Assembly (NCBI GenBank): GCA_003427395.1
Contig: BFEA01000014.1
Span: forward strand, 1,580,296 to 1,644,295
Direction: 5' to 3'
Source of the DNA: Chara braunii
Taxonomy: Eukaryota; Streptophyta; Charophyceae; Charales; Characeae
DNA length: 64,000 bases
Positions 35,066 to 46,689 of the stretch are shown here, piece by piece. The notes beneath the pieces are model-generated. The model had not been told where the DNA came from, made no database searches, and was given only the letters and a program-made list of their open reading frames with translations. The translations under genes were made by a program, and so were the position numbers. Position 1 is the stretch's first letter, and each line of letters starts with the position of its first letter.

Positions 35066-36890
35066 TCAAAGGTCTGGTCTGAGCGTTAAGTTGTGCCTCG
35101 GTGCAAGCTTCACAGAGTTTTGGCCTTGTGCGCCAACTTCCGTCACCTCATAAATGTCAGTGTAACAAGGATGAATCTTTGAGGAGCGTGCAGATTTTCG
35201 TACTTGCACCAGATCACTGACTTTATATCGGGGCAGTGGGTCCACCGATGCATGTCGATTTTCATAATCTCGGATTTGTCGTTGATGCATCAGATCCACG
35301 ACCCTCTGTCGCCTACAGGCCAACGCGTGGTAGGTCCTAGCCATCAAGTCTATGTAGTGTTGGCACTGTTGAGCCTTGTCCCTATGTTGCGCCCTGGTCG
35401 CTCTAACTTCCGTACCTTAGAGTGGTGACAACTGGACCCGCTATCGTCATTGTTTTTTTCATTTTGTAATGCGGATTCCTGCCAGCAATAATCATGAGCC
35501 CGCTCCGTTACAAGCCTCCATTCAGCCTTGGTAAGTTTCGTTAACGGATCCCTCTTCAGTTTTCAAAACAACAGGAGATTCATCTTGACTTCTTCTCTGG
35601 GAACACTTGGCGAAAATCCATCTTCCATCCTAGCCTCTAAACAACGTTTCTCCGTGGGTACCTGGTTCGGTGGGCAGTCGGGACAGACTCAATCCTTTTC
35701 GCTTTTGTACCTACTACATCATCAGTGGGACCGGACGACACAACACGGGCTACACTGCACCCATGGAACGAAGTTGGGTTGTACTGGGTGTGAATCACTC
35801 TTATCTGGTATCATAGGCAAAGTGCAAAAACAACAAGTGTTCTCCGACGGGTTAGGGGAAGAGCAAGGTATAAACGAATGGGTATAAAAACATGGGGAAG
35901 ACGAAAAAGTGGTTGCCACTTCAGGGGAGATCGTCATCTTTGAACTCGGTTGCAGTGTCCTTTAGGAGGATATGCACTTCTTCGTAGTGAGGCTCCGCCG
36001 AGGGTGGAGTGGGCTTCCACGAAATGAGTTGCTCGCTCGTGAGGCTCTTCTTTGGCGGTCGAGATTCTAGCCTTGCAATCCCACGACCCACCTTCCCAAC
36101 GTCCCCGTGTAGTCAGTGTTGTTTCGTAGTGACAACAACGCCTGATGGTCGGTCACGACAACAAACTTCTGACCGTGAAGATACGATCGGAAATGCTGAA
36201 TTCCCCAAACCACAACCAAACACTCCCCCTTGCACTCTTCGTAATTTGTTTGCGCCTGACTCAGTGTCTTCGAGGTGTATTCGATGACGTGCTTTTTTTC
36301 GTCTGCTCCTTGCCAAGTCAGCACCGTCGATATCATCTGCAACTTCCAGTCGTGTGCAGGGCATACGACTTTGTCGGATTCGGGCGCGCCAAGATCGGCA
36401 CGGTGGTCAGGGTTTTTTTAAGCGCCCAAAAAGTCGCCTCACAATTCCGGTGTCTAGACCAACTGCTCATTTTTCTTCAACGAGTTCGTAAGGGGCTTGG
36501 CGACACGTGCGAAGCCTTGAATGAATCGTCGATAATAGGAGGTCAGCCCGAGGAAGGTTCAAACTTAGGTTAGTGTGACCAGAACTGGAGCCTCTTGTAC
36601 CGCTGCCCCTTTCCTTGGATCCGGCTTCAGACCTTCCACAATTATGATATACCCCAAGAAAGAAATTTCGGAAAGGAAAAACTCACTTTTCTCCAATCTC
36701 ACTTCGAACCCTTAATCTTTCAACACATGCAAGACCCACTCAACGTGTTCCACATGATACTCGTGTGTTTTGGAAAAGACCACGATATCATCCATATACA
36801 CAATCACACAAAAATTAATCAGGGGCTGGGTAAGGCGGGTCTTGTTAACAAACTTCGCAGAGGTCATATTCATGGCTATAACTTATCATA
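35066..36890 (-). pseudogene. Decayed Ty3/gypsy pol: reverse transcriptase, RNase H, integrase C-terminus
   Basis: Minus strand, in order. The reverse transcriptase palm has the catalytic box VYMDDIVVFS (YMDD codons at 36787-36798), followed by FLGY, GLKPDPRK, TFLGLT and [10 protein letters not shown] (36480-36660), which is the thumb region. RNase H follows, with EYTSKTLSQAQTNYEE and VVTDHQALLSL (36067-36342). Then comes an integrase C-terminal segment with KVSDLVQVRKSARSSKIHP (35066-35347). The 700 bp between RNase H and that segment lack a recognisable integrase core (no HHCC, no D,D35E), so part has been lost or replaced. Stops and frameshifts occur between blocks, for example two stops just before TFLGLT. 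The element once made the enzymes of an LTR retrotransposon and is now dead. Confidence 0.8.
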
Positions 36891-37000
36891 ATGAAGAAAG
36901 TATTTAACCAAAAATATTAATTAACGTTAAGATAAGACAGGCTGAACTTTGTTTCAAAGTTGAATGGTTTGGCCTTATGTTACCTTAAAAAGACTAAGAG

Positions 37001-37006
<6 letters not shown>

Positions 37007-37034
<28 letters not shown>
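37007..37034. repeat. (TA)n microsatellite
   Basis: About 28 nt of pure TA. Confidence 0.9.
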
Positions 37035-37038
<4 letters not shown>

Positions 37039-37309
37039 TGACTATTTAAAACACTCCAGGGCGACTAGACTTTGTTTCTAAGTTGATGGGTCTAGCTTTA
37101 TGCCATGTGTAAGCTGGTGTAAGGGAAAAATCATCTGAAGGTTTCATGAACTATCTCTGATGTAATCAACTTGGGGTTTGGTGAGAGTACTTACCCATTG
37201 TGGTATGGACTTGCGGGTGATTGAGTATGAGTACTACTTAGTCTGAGTGTCTGCTTTGATAGGTAGTTGCTTTAGATGTTCGTCACGTGTCGGAGCTATG
37301 AGGAGTTAG

Positions 37310-37990
37310 TTCAATTTCTGCATTTTCTGAGTTAAGTTTATTTTATTTAGTTCAATTTTCGTATTTTCTGGGATAATTTATTTTACTTGACTTTGTATAA
37401 ATTTGTGAAAGCTACTACCTCTACAGGAAGCGCTACTGAAATTTCTACAAAACCAAGGAATCATTCAAATTTTGATTTTTAAAAGTTACAACTTTTGTTC
37501 GAGTTTTGTATCTGACTTAGTACAAATCTGGAAAGTTTTTTTTTTTTCTTCTGGGAAGTGTTGTCCAAATTTTTAGTAATTCAGAGAGTTTGACAAAATT
37601 TGACTTTGAAAAGTCAAAATCACTTTTACTTTTTATTTAGCTTTGTACAAATTTTGGAATGACACTTCCCCAGAGGAAGTGCGACCGAAATTTCTACAAA
37701 ACTAAAGAGAGTTAAATTTTGTCTTGGCAAAAACTTAAAATGATTTCAAGTTCATATCTAACTTGGTATGAATCTGGGAAGCCTACTTCTCTAATGGAGA
37801 TGCTGGCCAAATTTTTATTAAATTAGAGAATTAAATAAAATTTGGTTTTGTGAAGTCGGGATTATTTTAAGTTTTATATTTAACCTTGTATAAATTCTGA
37901 AAAGAGATTTTTTCTACGGGAAGCGCTGCCGAATTTTTTTTAGTTTGGAGAGTTATATTATATTCTGATTTTTCTAGGGATTAGTTTTAT
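37310..37990. repeat. AT-rich degenerate tandem repeat, period about 120-130 bp
   Basis: About five units each carry a TTTGTACAAATTT-like block, then GGAAG(C/T)GCTNCCGAAATTT and CTACAAAACNAAAGAG. There is no coding signal. It precedes a partial element resembling the 3' part of the CAGGGT MITE family (38000-38090). Confidence 0.55.
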
Positions 37991-38114
37991 TTTCTATAAT
38001 TTATTTTTATTTCAAATTTGGTAAGGAATTTGGATGTAATGCTCAGACAAATGTTGCTTATTTTATTTATTTTTATAACATTTTATTTTTGTATTTTTTT
38101 TTAATTATTATTAT

Positions 38115-38865
38115 CAGGGTAACCGGCGTTCGGGACGGGCCAAAAGCCCGAACCCGAATGCCCAAACGTATGGGACCCCTTGGGGATGCGTTCGGTCGTT
38201 CAGGCCGAACGCGGACCAAAAAAAAAAAAAAAGGTCATAAAATAAGTCTGAAAAAAAAAAATGTTATGGAGAAACATAAATTAAAAACAATTTGTCAGAG
38301 CATTACGTTCGAATTCCTTACCAAATTTGAAATAAAAATAAAATACACAGAACAAATACTAATAATAAAAATAAATAAAAATAAAAAGAGAATTAAATTT
38401 AGTGAGTGCGCGAGCATGTTTTTGACACCGCTATCTTTGGCGATTTTTCATTTTTCTTTGGCATAGCTAAATGCCCAGAAAATTTACAGATGTGTACTTC
38501 ACATAATACAAAACCCACTAAAAAAGTTTCAAAAAATAATAAAATTGCTTAGATCCAGAACTAAAGTGAAAACAAAAAGTAAAAAGTGAAAAAAAACGTG
38601 GGCGAGCACGTTTTGACACCGCCATCTTTGGCGATTTTTAATTCGTATTTGGTTTAGAAAAATGAATTGAAACTGTTTAGGCATGTATCTCACATCATAA
38701 AAAAGTCATAAAAAAATTTCAGAAAAAAAAAATTATTTTTAGGCCCCGAAATAATTTTTGGCGGGGGCCGAACACCGTGAGGTTCGGGCCCCATACGGGA
38801 CCCCGAACGCCCGAACGTACGAAGGTCCGCCCGGGGGCCTCCGTACGTACGGGCTGGTAACCATG
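38115..38865 (-). mobile_element. CAGGGT-type MITE (copy C), 751 bp
   Basis: Ends are CAGGGTAACC (38115-38124) and GGTAACCATG (to 38865). The flanking 8-mers ATTATTAT (38107-38114 and 38866-38873) are identical, which would fit an hAT-like 8-bp duplication, though they are simple sequence. The GC-rich ends with TTCGGGCGTTCGG motifs are in reverse order relative to copies A and B, and two CAAAGATGG-type boxes (as CCATCTTTG or CTATCTTTG) lie about 190 bp apart. No transposase. Confidence 0.7.
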
Positions 38866-39053
38866 ATTATTATTATTTTTGTGTTTGCGTTTGGCTGTAA
38901 CGACCGTACGCATCCCCAAGTGGTCCCGTATGTTCGGGCATTCGGCCTGTCCCGAACACCAGTTACCCTGTATATATATATATCTATATATCTATATATC
39001 TATATATATCGTCACAAACAAAACTGCCCGGTAAACCGTAGGCAGAGAGAGAG

Positions 39054-39109
<56 letters not shown>

Positions 39110-39110
39110 C
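38866..39110. repeat. Partial MITE end and (TA)n tracts
   Basis: 38874-38970 repeats the terminal GC-rich part of the CAGGGT family and ends in GTTACCCTG right before (TA)n. 38971-39108 is (TA)n broken by a shortened 75-bp repeat unit (39007-39052). Confidence 0.65.
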
Positions 39111-40172
39111 AAACTGCACACACACTAAAAAAAAAAACGATCGCCATAAAAAAAAAAAACAAAAAAAACTCACACATGCATACACACCCATAAACTTACA
39201 AAAAGAATTTGAGGGAAAAGAAAAAAAAAAACACGACGAGGCATACGTAAAATATAAAAAACGTAAAACTGCAATTAGGGTCGGGTCAGTTCCCAACTTT
39301 CCGTGTGAGGGCGGAGTCCGCTACTACAAATGTCTCTGACAGAGAAAGGTCGTTAACCTCACTTGAGCTTAAACCTACACCCAACTCTGGTGCAACACAA
39401 ATACCCAATAGTTTTCAAGTTCTATACGAGCCCTCAAGAAGGGAGGTTCCTTTACAACCCATACATAGGGCCTCTGGTAGATTACAGTTTCACACGGGGC
39501 CCCGGTCTCGGCTATCTGGCCGAACTTGGAACCTCGGCCATGAGGTGCGCCCTCACGCAGCCTTCACGAAAGGTTTGGGAACCACGCCAACAGTACTGTC
39601 GTATGATGAAGACCATTTCATGGCACAAGTACTAGACTAATACCCGCAGCCTGTCCCACTCTCGGGCCCTCCCGACACCAACCTTGAGCATATGCCCACC
39701 AATAGGCCATTTCAGTCCCAAACACCCCCCCAAAGCCCGTGCGTGGGACAACCCAAACACGGGCCCGGACCTGGTCACATAACTAAAATAGGACCTTCCA
39801 TCCATCCAATCGCACGTGCGTCCTTCCAACCATTCATCTGGTAGGACGTTCATGCTTCGAACCATCCATCAAGTAGCACATTCATCCTTCCAACCGTCCA
39901 TCTAGTAGTACGTTCATCCTTCCATACATTCATTTGTCCTTTACGCACATATCCATTCATCTATCCATCAATCCATATGTTCGTCTATCTATCAGATCGT
40001 ACGTCCACCTATCCACATATACGCATAATATTTTCTTTGTCCTGTACCACGACCGTCCAACCATCCATCCGTCCATTCATCCATCTATTGTTCAATGGGT
40101 TCTTGATGATTGACAATAAATGTTATCTTCGACTCTCATACGTAATGTGTTGACACGAGTCTTCATTCTTCT
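39111..40172. other. No supported gene; degenerate CATC-type repeats at 39780-40090
   Basis: A frame at 39363-39635 (90 codons) reads like ordinary protein (FKFYTSPQEGRFLYNPYIG) but matches no family I know and has no start context I trust. From 39780 to 40090 the sequence is made of drifting CATCCATC/CATCCTTCCA units. Confidence 0.35.
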
Positions 40173-40457
40173 TTTGTTTCGCAGATCAAGTCCCCCATCT
40201 CGAGGCGCGTCATGGAACTGCACGAAGGATGATAGAAGGTGTCCATGTACGACCTCATGCGCCGAATAGTACAACGCAAAGGGAATGGCATAGACCAATT
40301 ACACGCACATGAGGACGAAGCTGCTGAAGACATCAATGCAATTGAGAAGGGAATCGACACGATCATAACCGACATAAACAACACGCGCGCAGTTCTATTG
40401 TCATCCTACTTACGAATGCGATCACATGTTTTGTCATTGAGGAAGAATAACAAATAG
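40173..40457 (+). CDS. Hypothetical small frame, uncertain
   Basis: A plus-strand frame of about 72 codons from the ATG at 40239 has normal amino-acid composition and predicted helix (EDEAAEDINAIEKGIDTIIT). No family is recognised. It may be an exon or exon remnant of a gene broken up by the foldback element and gap to the right, since another ordinary-looking frame begins at about 42100. With no splice evidence and no homology this remains weak. Confidence 0.2.
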
Positions 40458-40820
40458 TTGGATGATCGAGGGACTGGTCGTGTCCTCCGGGAGCAGCGTT
40501 TGCATGCCCCGAATCAAAGAGTCGTGTCATTGTCCCTACCACATCAATGCAATGCTTTTCTGTTGCGACAAACATCCACGGCCGGGCAAAAGTAAACCTC
40601 TGTTTTTTGTTATCAGATAGTGCAGGAAGTACAACGCAAACGCCCAGCTTGTTGTGTGTGTCCAGGGGTGATTCGAGGTCGTGTGCTTCCGCCTCATCTC
40701 GCAGTGTTCTACATAATGATCATCACAACCACGTTCGTTGTAATGACGAATATTTCAATGCCTTACACAAGAGGAAAAAACCTTCTCATGTGTCCCCCCG
40801 GTCCAAAGGCGAAAGAAAAT

Positions 40821-40821
<1 letters not shown>

Positions 40822-40896
<75 letters not shown>
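40822..40896. repeat. (TG)n microsatellite running into the gap
   Basis: About 75 nt of pure TG up to the first N. Confidence 0.95.
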
Positions 40897-41281
40897 NNNN
40901 NNNNNNNNNNNNNNNNNNNNNNNNNNNNNNNNNNNNNNNNNNNNNNNNNNNNNNNNNNNNNNNNNNNNNNNNNNNNNNNNNNNNNNNNNNNNNNNNNNNN
41001 NNNNNNNNNNNNNNNNNNNNNNNNNNNNNNNNNNNNNNNNNNNNNNNNNNNNNNNNNNNNNNNNNNNNNNNNNNNNNNNNNNNNNNNNNNNNNNNNNNNN
41101 NNNNNNNNNNNNNNNNNNNNNNNNNNNNNNNNNNNNNNNNNNNNNNNNNNNNNNNNNNNNNNNNNNNNNNNNNNNNNNNNNNNNNNNNNNNNNNNNNNNN
41201 NNNNNNNNNNNNNNNNNNNNNNNNNNNNNNNNNNNNNNNNNNNNNNNNNNNNNNNNNNNNNNNNNNNNNNNNNNNNNNNNN
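40897..41281. other. Assembly gap, 385 N
   Basis: Run of N between (TG)n and (GATT)n. The flanks match the arms of the foldback family, so the gap most likely hides a hairpin core. Confidence 0.95.
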
Positions 41282-41318
<37 letters not shown>

Positions 41319-41351
41319 GGGGGATGGGTCGCCCCCCCAACCCCCACTTAA

Positions 41352-41406
<55 letters not shown>

Positions 41407-41528
41407 CACGCACACATACTTGCGCCGAAGTTGCGCGAGGTCCCGCCCGCGCAACTTCGGCGAGAGAAAGTGTGTGTGTGTGTGTGTGCGTGTGATTGGG
41501 TGGGGGTTGGGGGGGCGACCCATCCCCC

Positions 41529-41571
<43 letters not shown>

Positions 41572-41694
41572 AAAGAAAAAAAAAAAGGCTGCCTTCAAAC
41601 CCCACGCAAGTAAGAGTCTGTGTGTGTGTGTGTGGGTGTGGGTGTGTGTGTGTGTGTCTGATTCGGTGGGGTTGGGAGGGGCGACCCATCCCCC

Positions 41695-41736
<42 letters not shown>

Positions 41737-42025
41737 TAAAAAAAAAAAAGAAAAAAAAATCTATCTGTTTTGAGTCTGGTTTTGTTTTTGATTTTTTTTA
41801 AATAATTTTAATGCAATAAAAATAAAAATAAAAATATAGGGATGCAGATAAAAAAAAAATCTACACCCCTATATGTTTTTATTTTTTTTCCAATTATGTT
41901 TTGCCTGCAAAAAAAAAATCTGCGGGCCGAGTTGTACCACGTTCGACTCGGTTTAACGTGGAGTTGCAATGCGAGTTGAACTGTTCAACTCAACCCCCCC
42001 GTTGAATCCAATTTCGGACACATAG
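41282..42025 (-). mobile_element. Second microsatellite-armed foldback element
   Basis: The order is (GATT)n, block GGTGGGGGATGGGTCGCC, (CA)n, a perfect 15-bp inner hairpin (CGCCGAAGTTGCGCG and its complement, near 41424-41462), (TG)n, block, (AATC)n, then another (TG)n, block and (AATC)n set. From 41760 the sequence is the reverse complement of 7508-7790 and ends GGACACATAG at 42025, the same terminus as the 7508 element. Its other end is lost in or beyond the gap. Confidence 0.6.
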
Positions 42026-42112
42026 CGCAAAGGAGTTATGCGTGGGTGAGGTGGAGCACCACGAGGAGTTGGGGGGTACACTCCACACCTTCGCCAGGGT
42101 CTCGCTACCGCA

Positions 42113-42460
42113 CGTCGGCCGGGTCTGCCCCCTCTGCACATGAATGCGGCCCAGATACACAGAACATATTCGCATCCAGTTTTCCTGGTTGAGATTGCAG
42201 CTGCATACATGGGCATGGAGGACCGGATGGACGAGTTCTTGCACACCCTCATAGAGTACGCCCGCGTAGGCACTGCGACCAACAAATATGCAAGATACAA
42301 ACTCGCTACTCTTTGCAGTTACAGTCGGCGGCAGAGACTGCCAACAAAATTCGAGGAGGCCATGCGGATGCGATGGCCAAACCTGCTTGACGAGGCTCAT
42401 GTTGGTTTTATTCCTTATTTGCATGCTCCTCCGGAGAACAATGACCCAAGACCTAACTAG
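42113..42460 (+). CDS. Hypothetical protein fragment, ordinary composition
   Basis: A frame of 106 codons from the ATG at 42140 to TAG at 42460 (open back to about 42050) encodes a polar, likely helical segment (MGMEDRMDEFLHTLIEYARV) and ends PPENNDPRPN. The composition is unlike the low-complexity frames around it and codon use looks natural. I do not recognise the family. It begins just outside the foldback element end (42025) and may be the last exon of a host gene or a transposon-captured exon. Confidence 0.3.
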   Translation, partial: RRPGLPPLHMNAAQIHRTYSHPVFLVEIAAAYMGMEDRMDEFLHTLIEYARVGTATNKYARYKLATLCSYSRRQRLPTKFEEAMRMRWPNLLDEAHVGFIPYLHAPPENNDPRPN

Positions 42461-43084
42461 GGGATAGGACGGGGGGGGGGCGAGTATGAGAGAGGGAGAG
42501 AGAGACTGAGCAGATGCACGGGTGATTGATGTTGTTGTCATTGTATATATTTTATGTGGTGGCAAATTTGTTTTCATCCTTTACTATGAGTCAATGTGTT
42601 TTTGATCTCTCTCTCGTCTACACACCAACTCTCTCTCTGTCTCTCACTTTTACTTTGCTTTCTATATTTTTTTGTAGGTCTCAAACAATTGTATCATTTG
42701 TCGAAAATAATTTTCAATAGTTTCATCATATTTGAAAAACACATCTATAAATTTGCAGGGCACTTTCTCGGAGGCAAAAAATAAATTATAAATTGTAAAA
42801 GATGGTGGTGTCGAAAATGTGTTCACTCATTCACTAGATTTTATTGTGTTATTATTTTGACATGTTTTTACAATATTATTTCATTTTCGTATCGGATTTT
42901 GATTTCAAAGATAATAAGGAATTTGAAAGCAACGGTGTGAGAAATGTTGTTCATTTTATTTCTCTGTGTAACAAATGTTTTTTTTTTTTTTTTTTTTTTT
43001 TAAGATCCATGTGGTAGTAGCGGCTGGGCTCTATGCCTCAGGAAGTGTCTGATTTGCATGTTCAACCAGTGGGGGGATGACTTA
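42461..43084. mobile_element. Partial CAGGGT-family copy and T run
   Basis: About 42680-42975 resembles the middle of the MITE family (AAAGATGGTGGTGTCGAAAA near 42800), with no terminal repeats. It ends at a T run (about 42977-43001) that may be a retroinsertion tail. Confidence 0.45.
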
Positions 43085-43097
43085 GAGGATCAAAACT

Positions 43098-43099
43098 TT

Positions 43100-43173
<74 letters not shown>
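43098..43173. repeat. (TA)n microsatellite, insertion site of MITE A
   Basis: About 75 nt of TA directly touching the element end at 43174. TA repeats resume at the other end (43888). Confidence 0.9.
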
Positions 43174-43176
<3 letters not shown>

Positions 43177-43887
43177 GGTTACCTGATCGAACGTTCGGGG
43201 TCCCGTTCGGGGGCCGAACGCCTCCAGGTTTGGCCCCCGCCAAAAATTGTTTCGGCACCTAAAAATAAGCTTATTTCTCTGAATTTGTTTTTATGAGTTT
43301 TGTATGATGTAACCTAAACGCCTATAAATTTTGAAGCCATTCTGCTAAGCCAAAAAAACATTAAAAATCTTCAAAGATGGGGGTGTCAAAACGTGCTCAC
43401 CCACTCACTATTTTGTTTTTTTTCACTTTTAACTTTTTGTTTTCACTTTATTTCGGGGCCAAAAAAAAATTATTATTTTTAAAAAAAAGTTTAATGAGTT
43501 ATTGATTATGTAAACTACATATCTGTAAATTTTCAGGGCATTTCTCAATGCCAAAGAATAATTAAAAATCGGCAAAGATGGCAGTGTCGAAAAGGTGCTG
43601 GCACACTCACTCATTTTCATTCTCTTTTTTTTTTTTCTTATTTTTATCATAGTGTTTAGTTTCTGTATTTGATTTTTAATTTAAATTTGGTAAAGAATTT
43701 GGATGTCGTGCCCAGACAAATGTTGTTTAGTTTAGTTTTCTCCATAACATATTAGTTTTTCGAAATTTATTGATTTTTGTTTTTGGTCCGCGTTCGGCCC
43801 AAACGGCCGAACGCCTTCCGAAGGGGTCCCGTACGTTCGGGCATTTGCGTTCGGGCGTTCGGCCCGTCCCGAACGCCGGCAACCCTG
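43174..43887 (+). mobile_element. CAGGGT-type MITE (copy A), 714 bp
   Basis: Ends are CAGGGTTACC (43174-43183) and GGCAACCCTG (to 43887), inverted with one mismatch, set in TA repeats on both sides. Both ends hold GC-rich palindromic TTCGGG/CCGAACG sequence. The middle holds two CAAAGATGG boxes about 200 bp apart (near 43374 and 43576), an internal duplication shared by copies B, C and D. No protein is coded. The type of transposase that moves it is unknown. Confidence 0.75.
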
Positions 43888-44139
43888 TATATATATAGCG
43901 GCGTGTCTGGAGTGTATTTTTTGGCTGTGACAGACCTTTCTTTGTTTCGTGGATGTTTTGCTGGCTTGTGATGGGGTGTGAACCGACAGTTTGTAGAGTT
44001 TTCCATCTGGTGTGGGTGAGTGATAGTCTACTTTGATTTTGGTTAAGGTGGATTATCATTTACAATGTAATCAGTGAGGGGATTATGCAGACTGTTGAGG
44101 GTTCAGCCTCCAGATGAGTCGGTGAAACTCCGACGAAAC

Positions 44140-44316
44140 AGTTTGTCACAGCCCCTCGTTTGTTGTCCTCTTCTCTCTCTCTGCCTACGGTTTACCGGGC
44201 AGTTCTGTTTGTGACGATATATATATATATCCGACAAAACAGTTTGTCACAGCCCCTCGTTTGTTGTCCTCTTCTCTCTCTCTGCCTACGGTTTTACCGG
44301 ACAGTTCTGTTTGTGA

Positions 44317-44320
<4 letters not shown>
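44140..44320 (-). repeat. Two minus-strand copies of the 75-95 bp TA-associated repeat
   Basis: Reverse-complement copies of the unit at 5399-5545, separated by a short (TA)n and followed by (TA)n at about 44319-44366. The sharp unit boundaries at ATCGTCACAAA support an element rather than chance. Confidence 0.65.
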
Positions 44321-44380
<60 letters not shown>

Positions 44381-44503
44381 GTAAGGATCGCATTCGGCCC
44401 TAACGGTCGGACGAATCCCCAAGGGGGGGACGTTCGGCAAGTTTGGGTTCAAGGTTTTGGTCGAATTGGAACGCCATTAAACCTATATGTATATATCTGT
44501 ATA

Positions 44504-45241
44504 CAGGGTCACCAGCCCGTACGTACGAGGGTCACCGGGCCGACCTCCGTATGTACGGGCGTTCACGGTCCCGTTCGGGGTCTGAACCCGAAGGCGTTCA
44601 TCCCTCGCCAAAAAATATTTTGGGGCCTAAAAATATGTTATTTTTTCTTTATTGCTTTGTGTAAGTTCTCTATGATGTGAGGTTCATGCCTATAAATTTT
44701 GAACTTTTTTTGCTAAGGCAAACAAAAATTAAAAATCGTGAAAGATGGTTGTGTCAAAACGTGCTCGCCCACTCACTATTTTGTTTTTTTTCGTTTTTTC
44801 ATTTTTGTTTTTACTTTATTGTGGGGCCTAAAAAACTTTATTATTTTTTTAAACTTTTTAAATGAATTTTTTTTATGTGAAGTACACGTCTGTAGATTTT
44901 CAGGGCATTTAGATGTGCCAAAAACAAATGAAAAATCGCCAAAGATGGCGGTGTCGAAAATGTGCTCGCTCACTCACTGATTTAAATTCTTTGTTCATTT
45001 TTTCTTATTTTGATTTTTAATTTTATTTTTTGTATTTTATTTTTACTTCAAATTTGATAAGGAATTTGAATGTAATGCTCAAGCAAATATTATGTAATTT
45101 ATTTTTTTCCATAACATATCGTTGTTTTTTTTTTCCCCCCTCCGCATTAGGCCCGAACGACCGAACGCATCCCTAAGGGGTCCCGTACGTTCGGGCGTTC
45201 GGGTTCGGGCGTTTGGCCCATCCCGAAAGCCGATTACCCTG
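44504..45241 (+). mobile_element. CAGGGT-type MITE (copy B), 738 bp
   Basis: Ends are CAGGGTCACC (44504-44513) and GATTACCCTG (to 45241). It has the same plan as copy A: GC-rich palindromic ends, two CAAAGATGG boxes about 200 bp apart (near 44742 and 44939), AT-rich middle, no coding. A partial terminal piece of the same family lies just before it (44383-44470), beside (TA)n. Confidence 0.75.
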
Positions 45242-46689
45242 TTTGTATAAATATACTACGCAAGCAGAGTGGTCCGGGAATACTTGGCCGTAGCGGGTAA
45301 AAACGAAAAAAAGGTAAATAACAAGTTGTTGTGATATGCCCTTTGAATATTTGTTATTGAATTTGGCTATGTGACCACGCGAACGAAACCCTAGAGGACC
45401 GGTAGGGATTACCGACGCAACAGGGTGTTTCCACAATCATATGTAACGATGTACAGAGATAACAAAAACAGAAATATTTTACAAACTAAATGACAAAAAA
45501 AAAAAAAAACACCATGTGAAAATCTTCGTTAAATTTTTGATAAAGGTATTCCATTACCGTCATCACGGGAAAGAATAAAACGTTGGCGGTCGGCCAGGCA
45601 CTGGACCAACCCGACCGTTTCAAAGGCCCCGGAGGCAATTCGCCGCCCGATTGCCTCTTTGGCCTGAGCCCAACGTCCCGCACCTTGGGACTTTGGGTGC
45701 ATGGCTGGAAATATTGACGACCTGCCAGAAAACCCGACCCTAACTCACAACGCTGAGGGTTTTCGACTGTTGGGGGGAGTGGCGGTCAACATTGTAACTG
45801 CGTTACGCTCGTCCTTCCTTTGAGCCCGAGCACCCCTTTTACAATATCCTCCTCAAGAGGCGGGCGCCGAAATGCACGTTCACACGCCAAGTTCACCAAT
45901 CGTCACCAAAAGCTTACTTGCACAGGCTAACTCTTTCCTAAAATCGATAACCGTACTCACTTACCCCATTTACTTACTTACCTCAATGGTTATGGTCGTC
46001 CGAGGCTTCGAGTCTCACGAGCAGAGTATGTCATTACGACATAAGTACCACGGTGAAGACGGAGGTTGATAACGCTCACCCCTGCGACGAGGGCGCAATT
46101 CTGGACAGGCTATTCGGGCTCCAGCGGATCAACGAAGCGGAGTGAGTGCTCGTTAACCAGCGCCGTCTGCGTGACAGTGTGGGACTGTTAGGAACTTCTG
46201 ATTGTATTTTATACGGACGGTGGGATAATGCATCCTGCCATTTAGGACAGGGAGCTGTAAGACTCTGTTTTCTCATTGGTTTAGAGTTGCTTTAGGATTC
46301 CAGTGCAGAATAAAAGGAGAGGCAATACAGTGTAGTTTCCTAACCTCGTTTTTATGGCGTAGAATACTATTTGTCTTTTGCCTCCTCACATACATCAAGT
46401 CTCATGGCGACTCCAAGGGTGTTTATAGCCCTCACTCCGCTGGCCTGTGGACATGTACAAAGGACAAATATCATGGTGTCGTATCTTTCCATGTTCTAGC
46501 GGAAGATCCACTGTTGTTCCGCACATGGTGTCGTATCTCGCAATGTGTGTATGTGTGTGCTCAATGTGACGAGCAGAAAGGCTGAATGCGAAGTGCAGTT
46601 TCGAGGAAAAAGAAAAGAAAAGAAAAAAATGAGTATTCATTTGAAAGCCTGCATCTGCATTTGTTCGTGGAAACGTTCATCAACAAAAA
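45242..46689. other. No supported gene
   Basis: The frames are short. One minisatellite-like unit at about 46470-46560 (CATGTTCTAGCGGAAGATCC) resembles those at 31629-32800. A 65-codon frame at 45872-46069 has no recognised domain. Confidence 0.4.

Noticed and set aside
40620-41541. Long frames across the N gap (CV/TH repeats)
   Set aside because: They are made of N and (TG)n/(CA)n translation.
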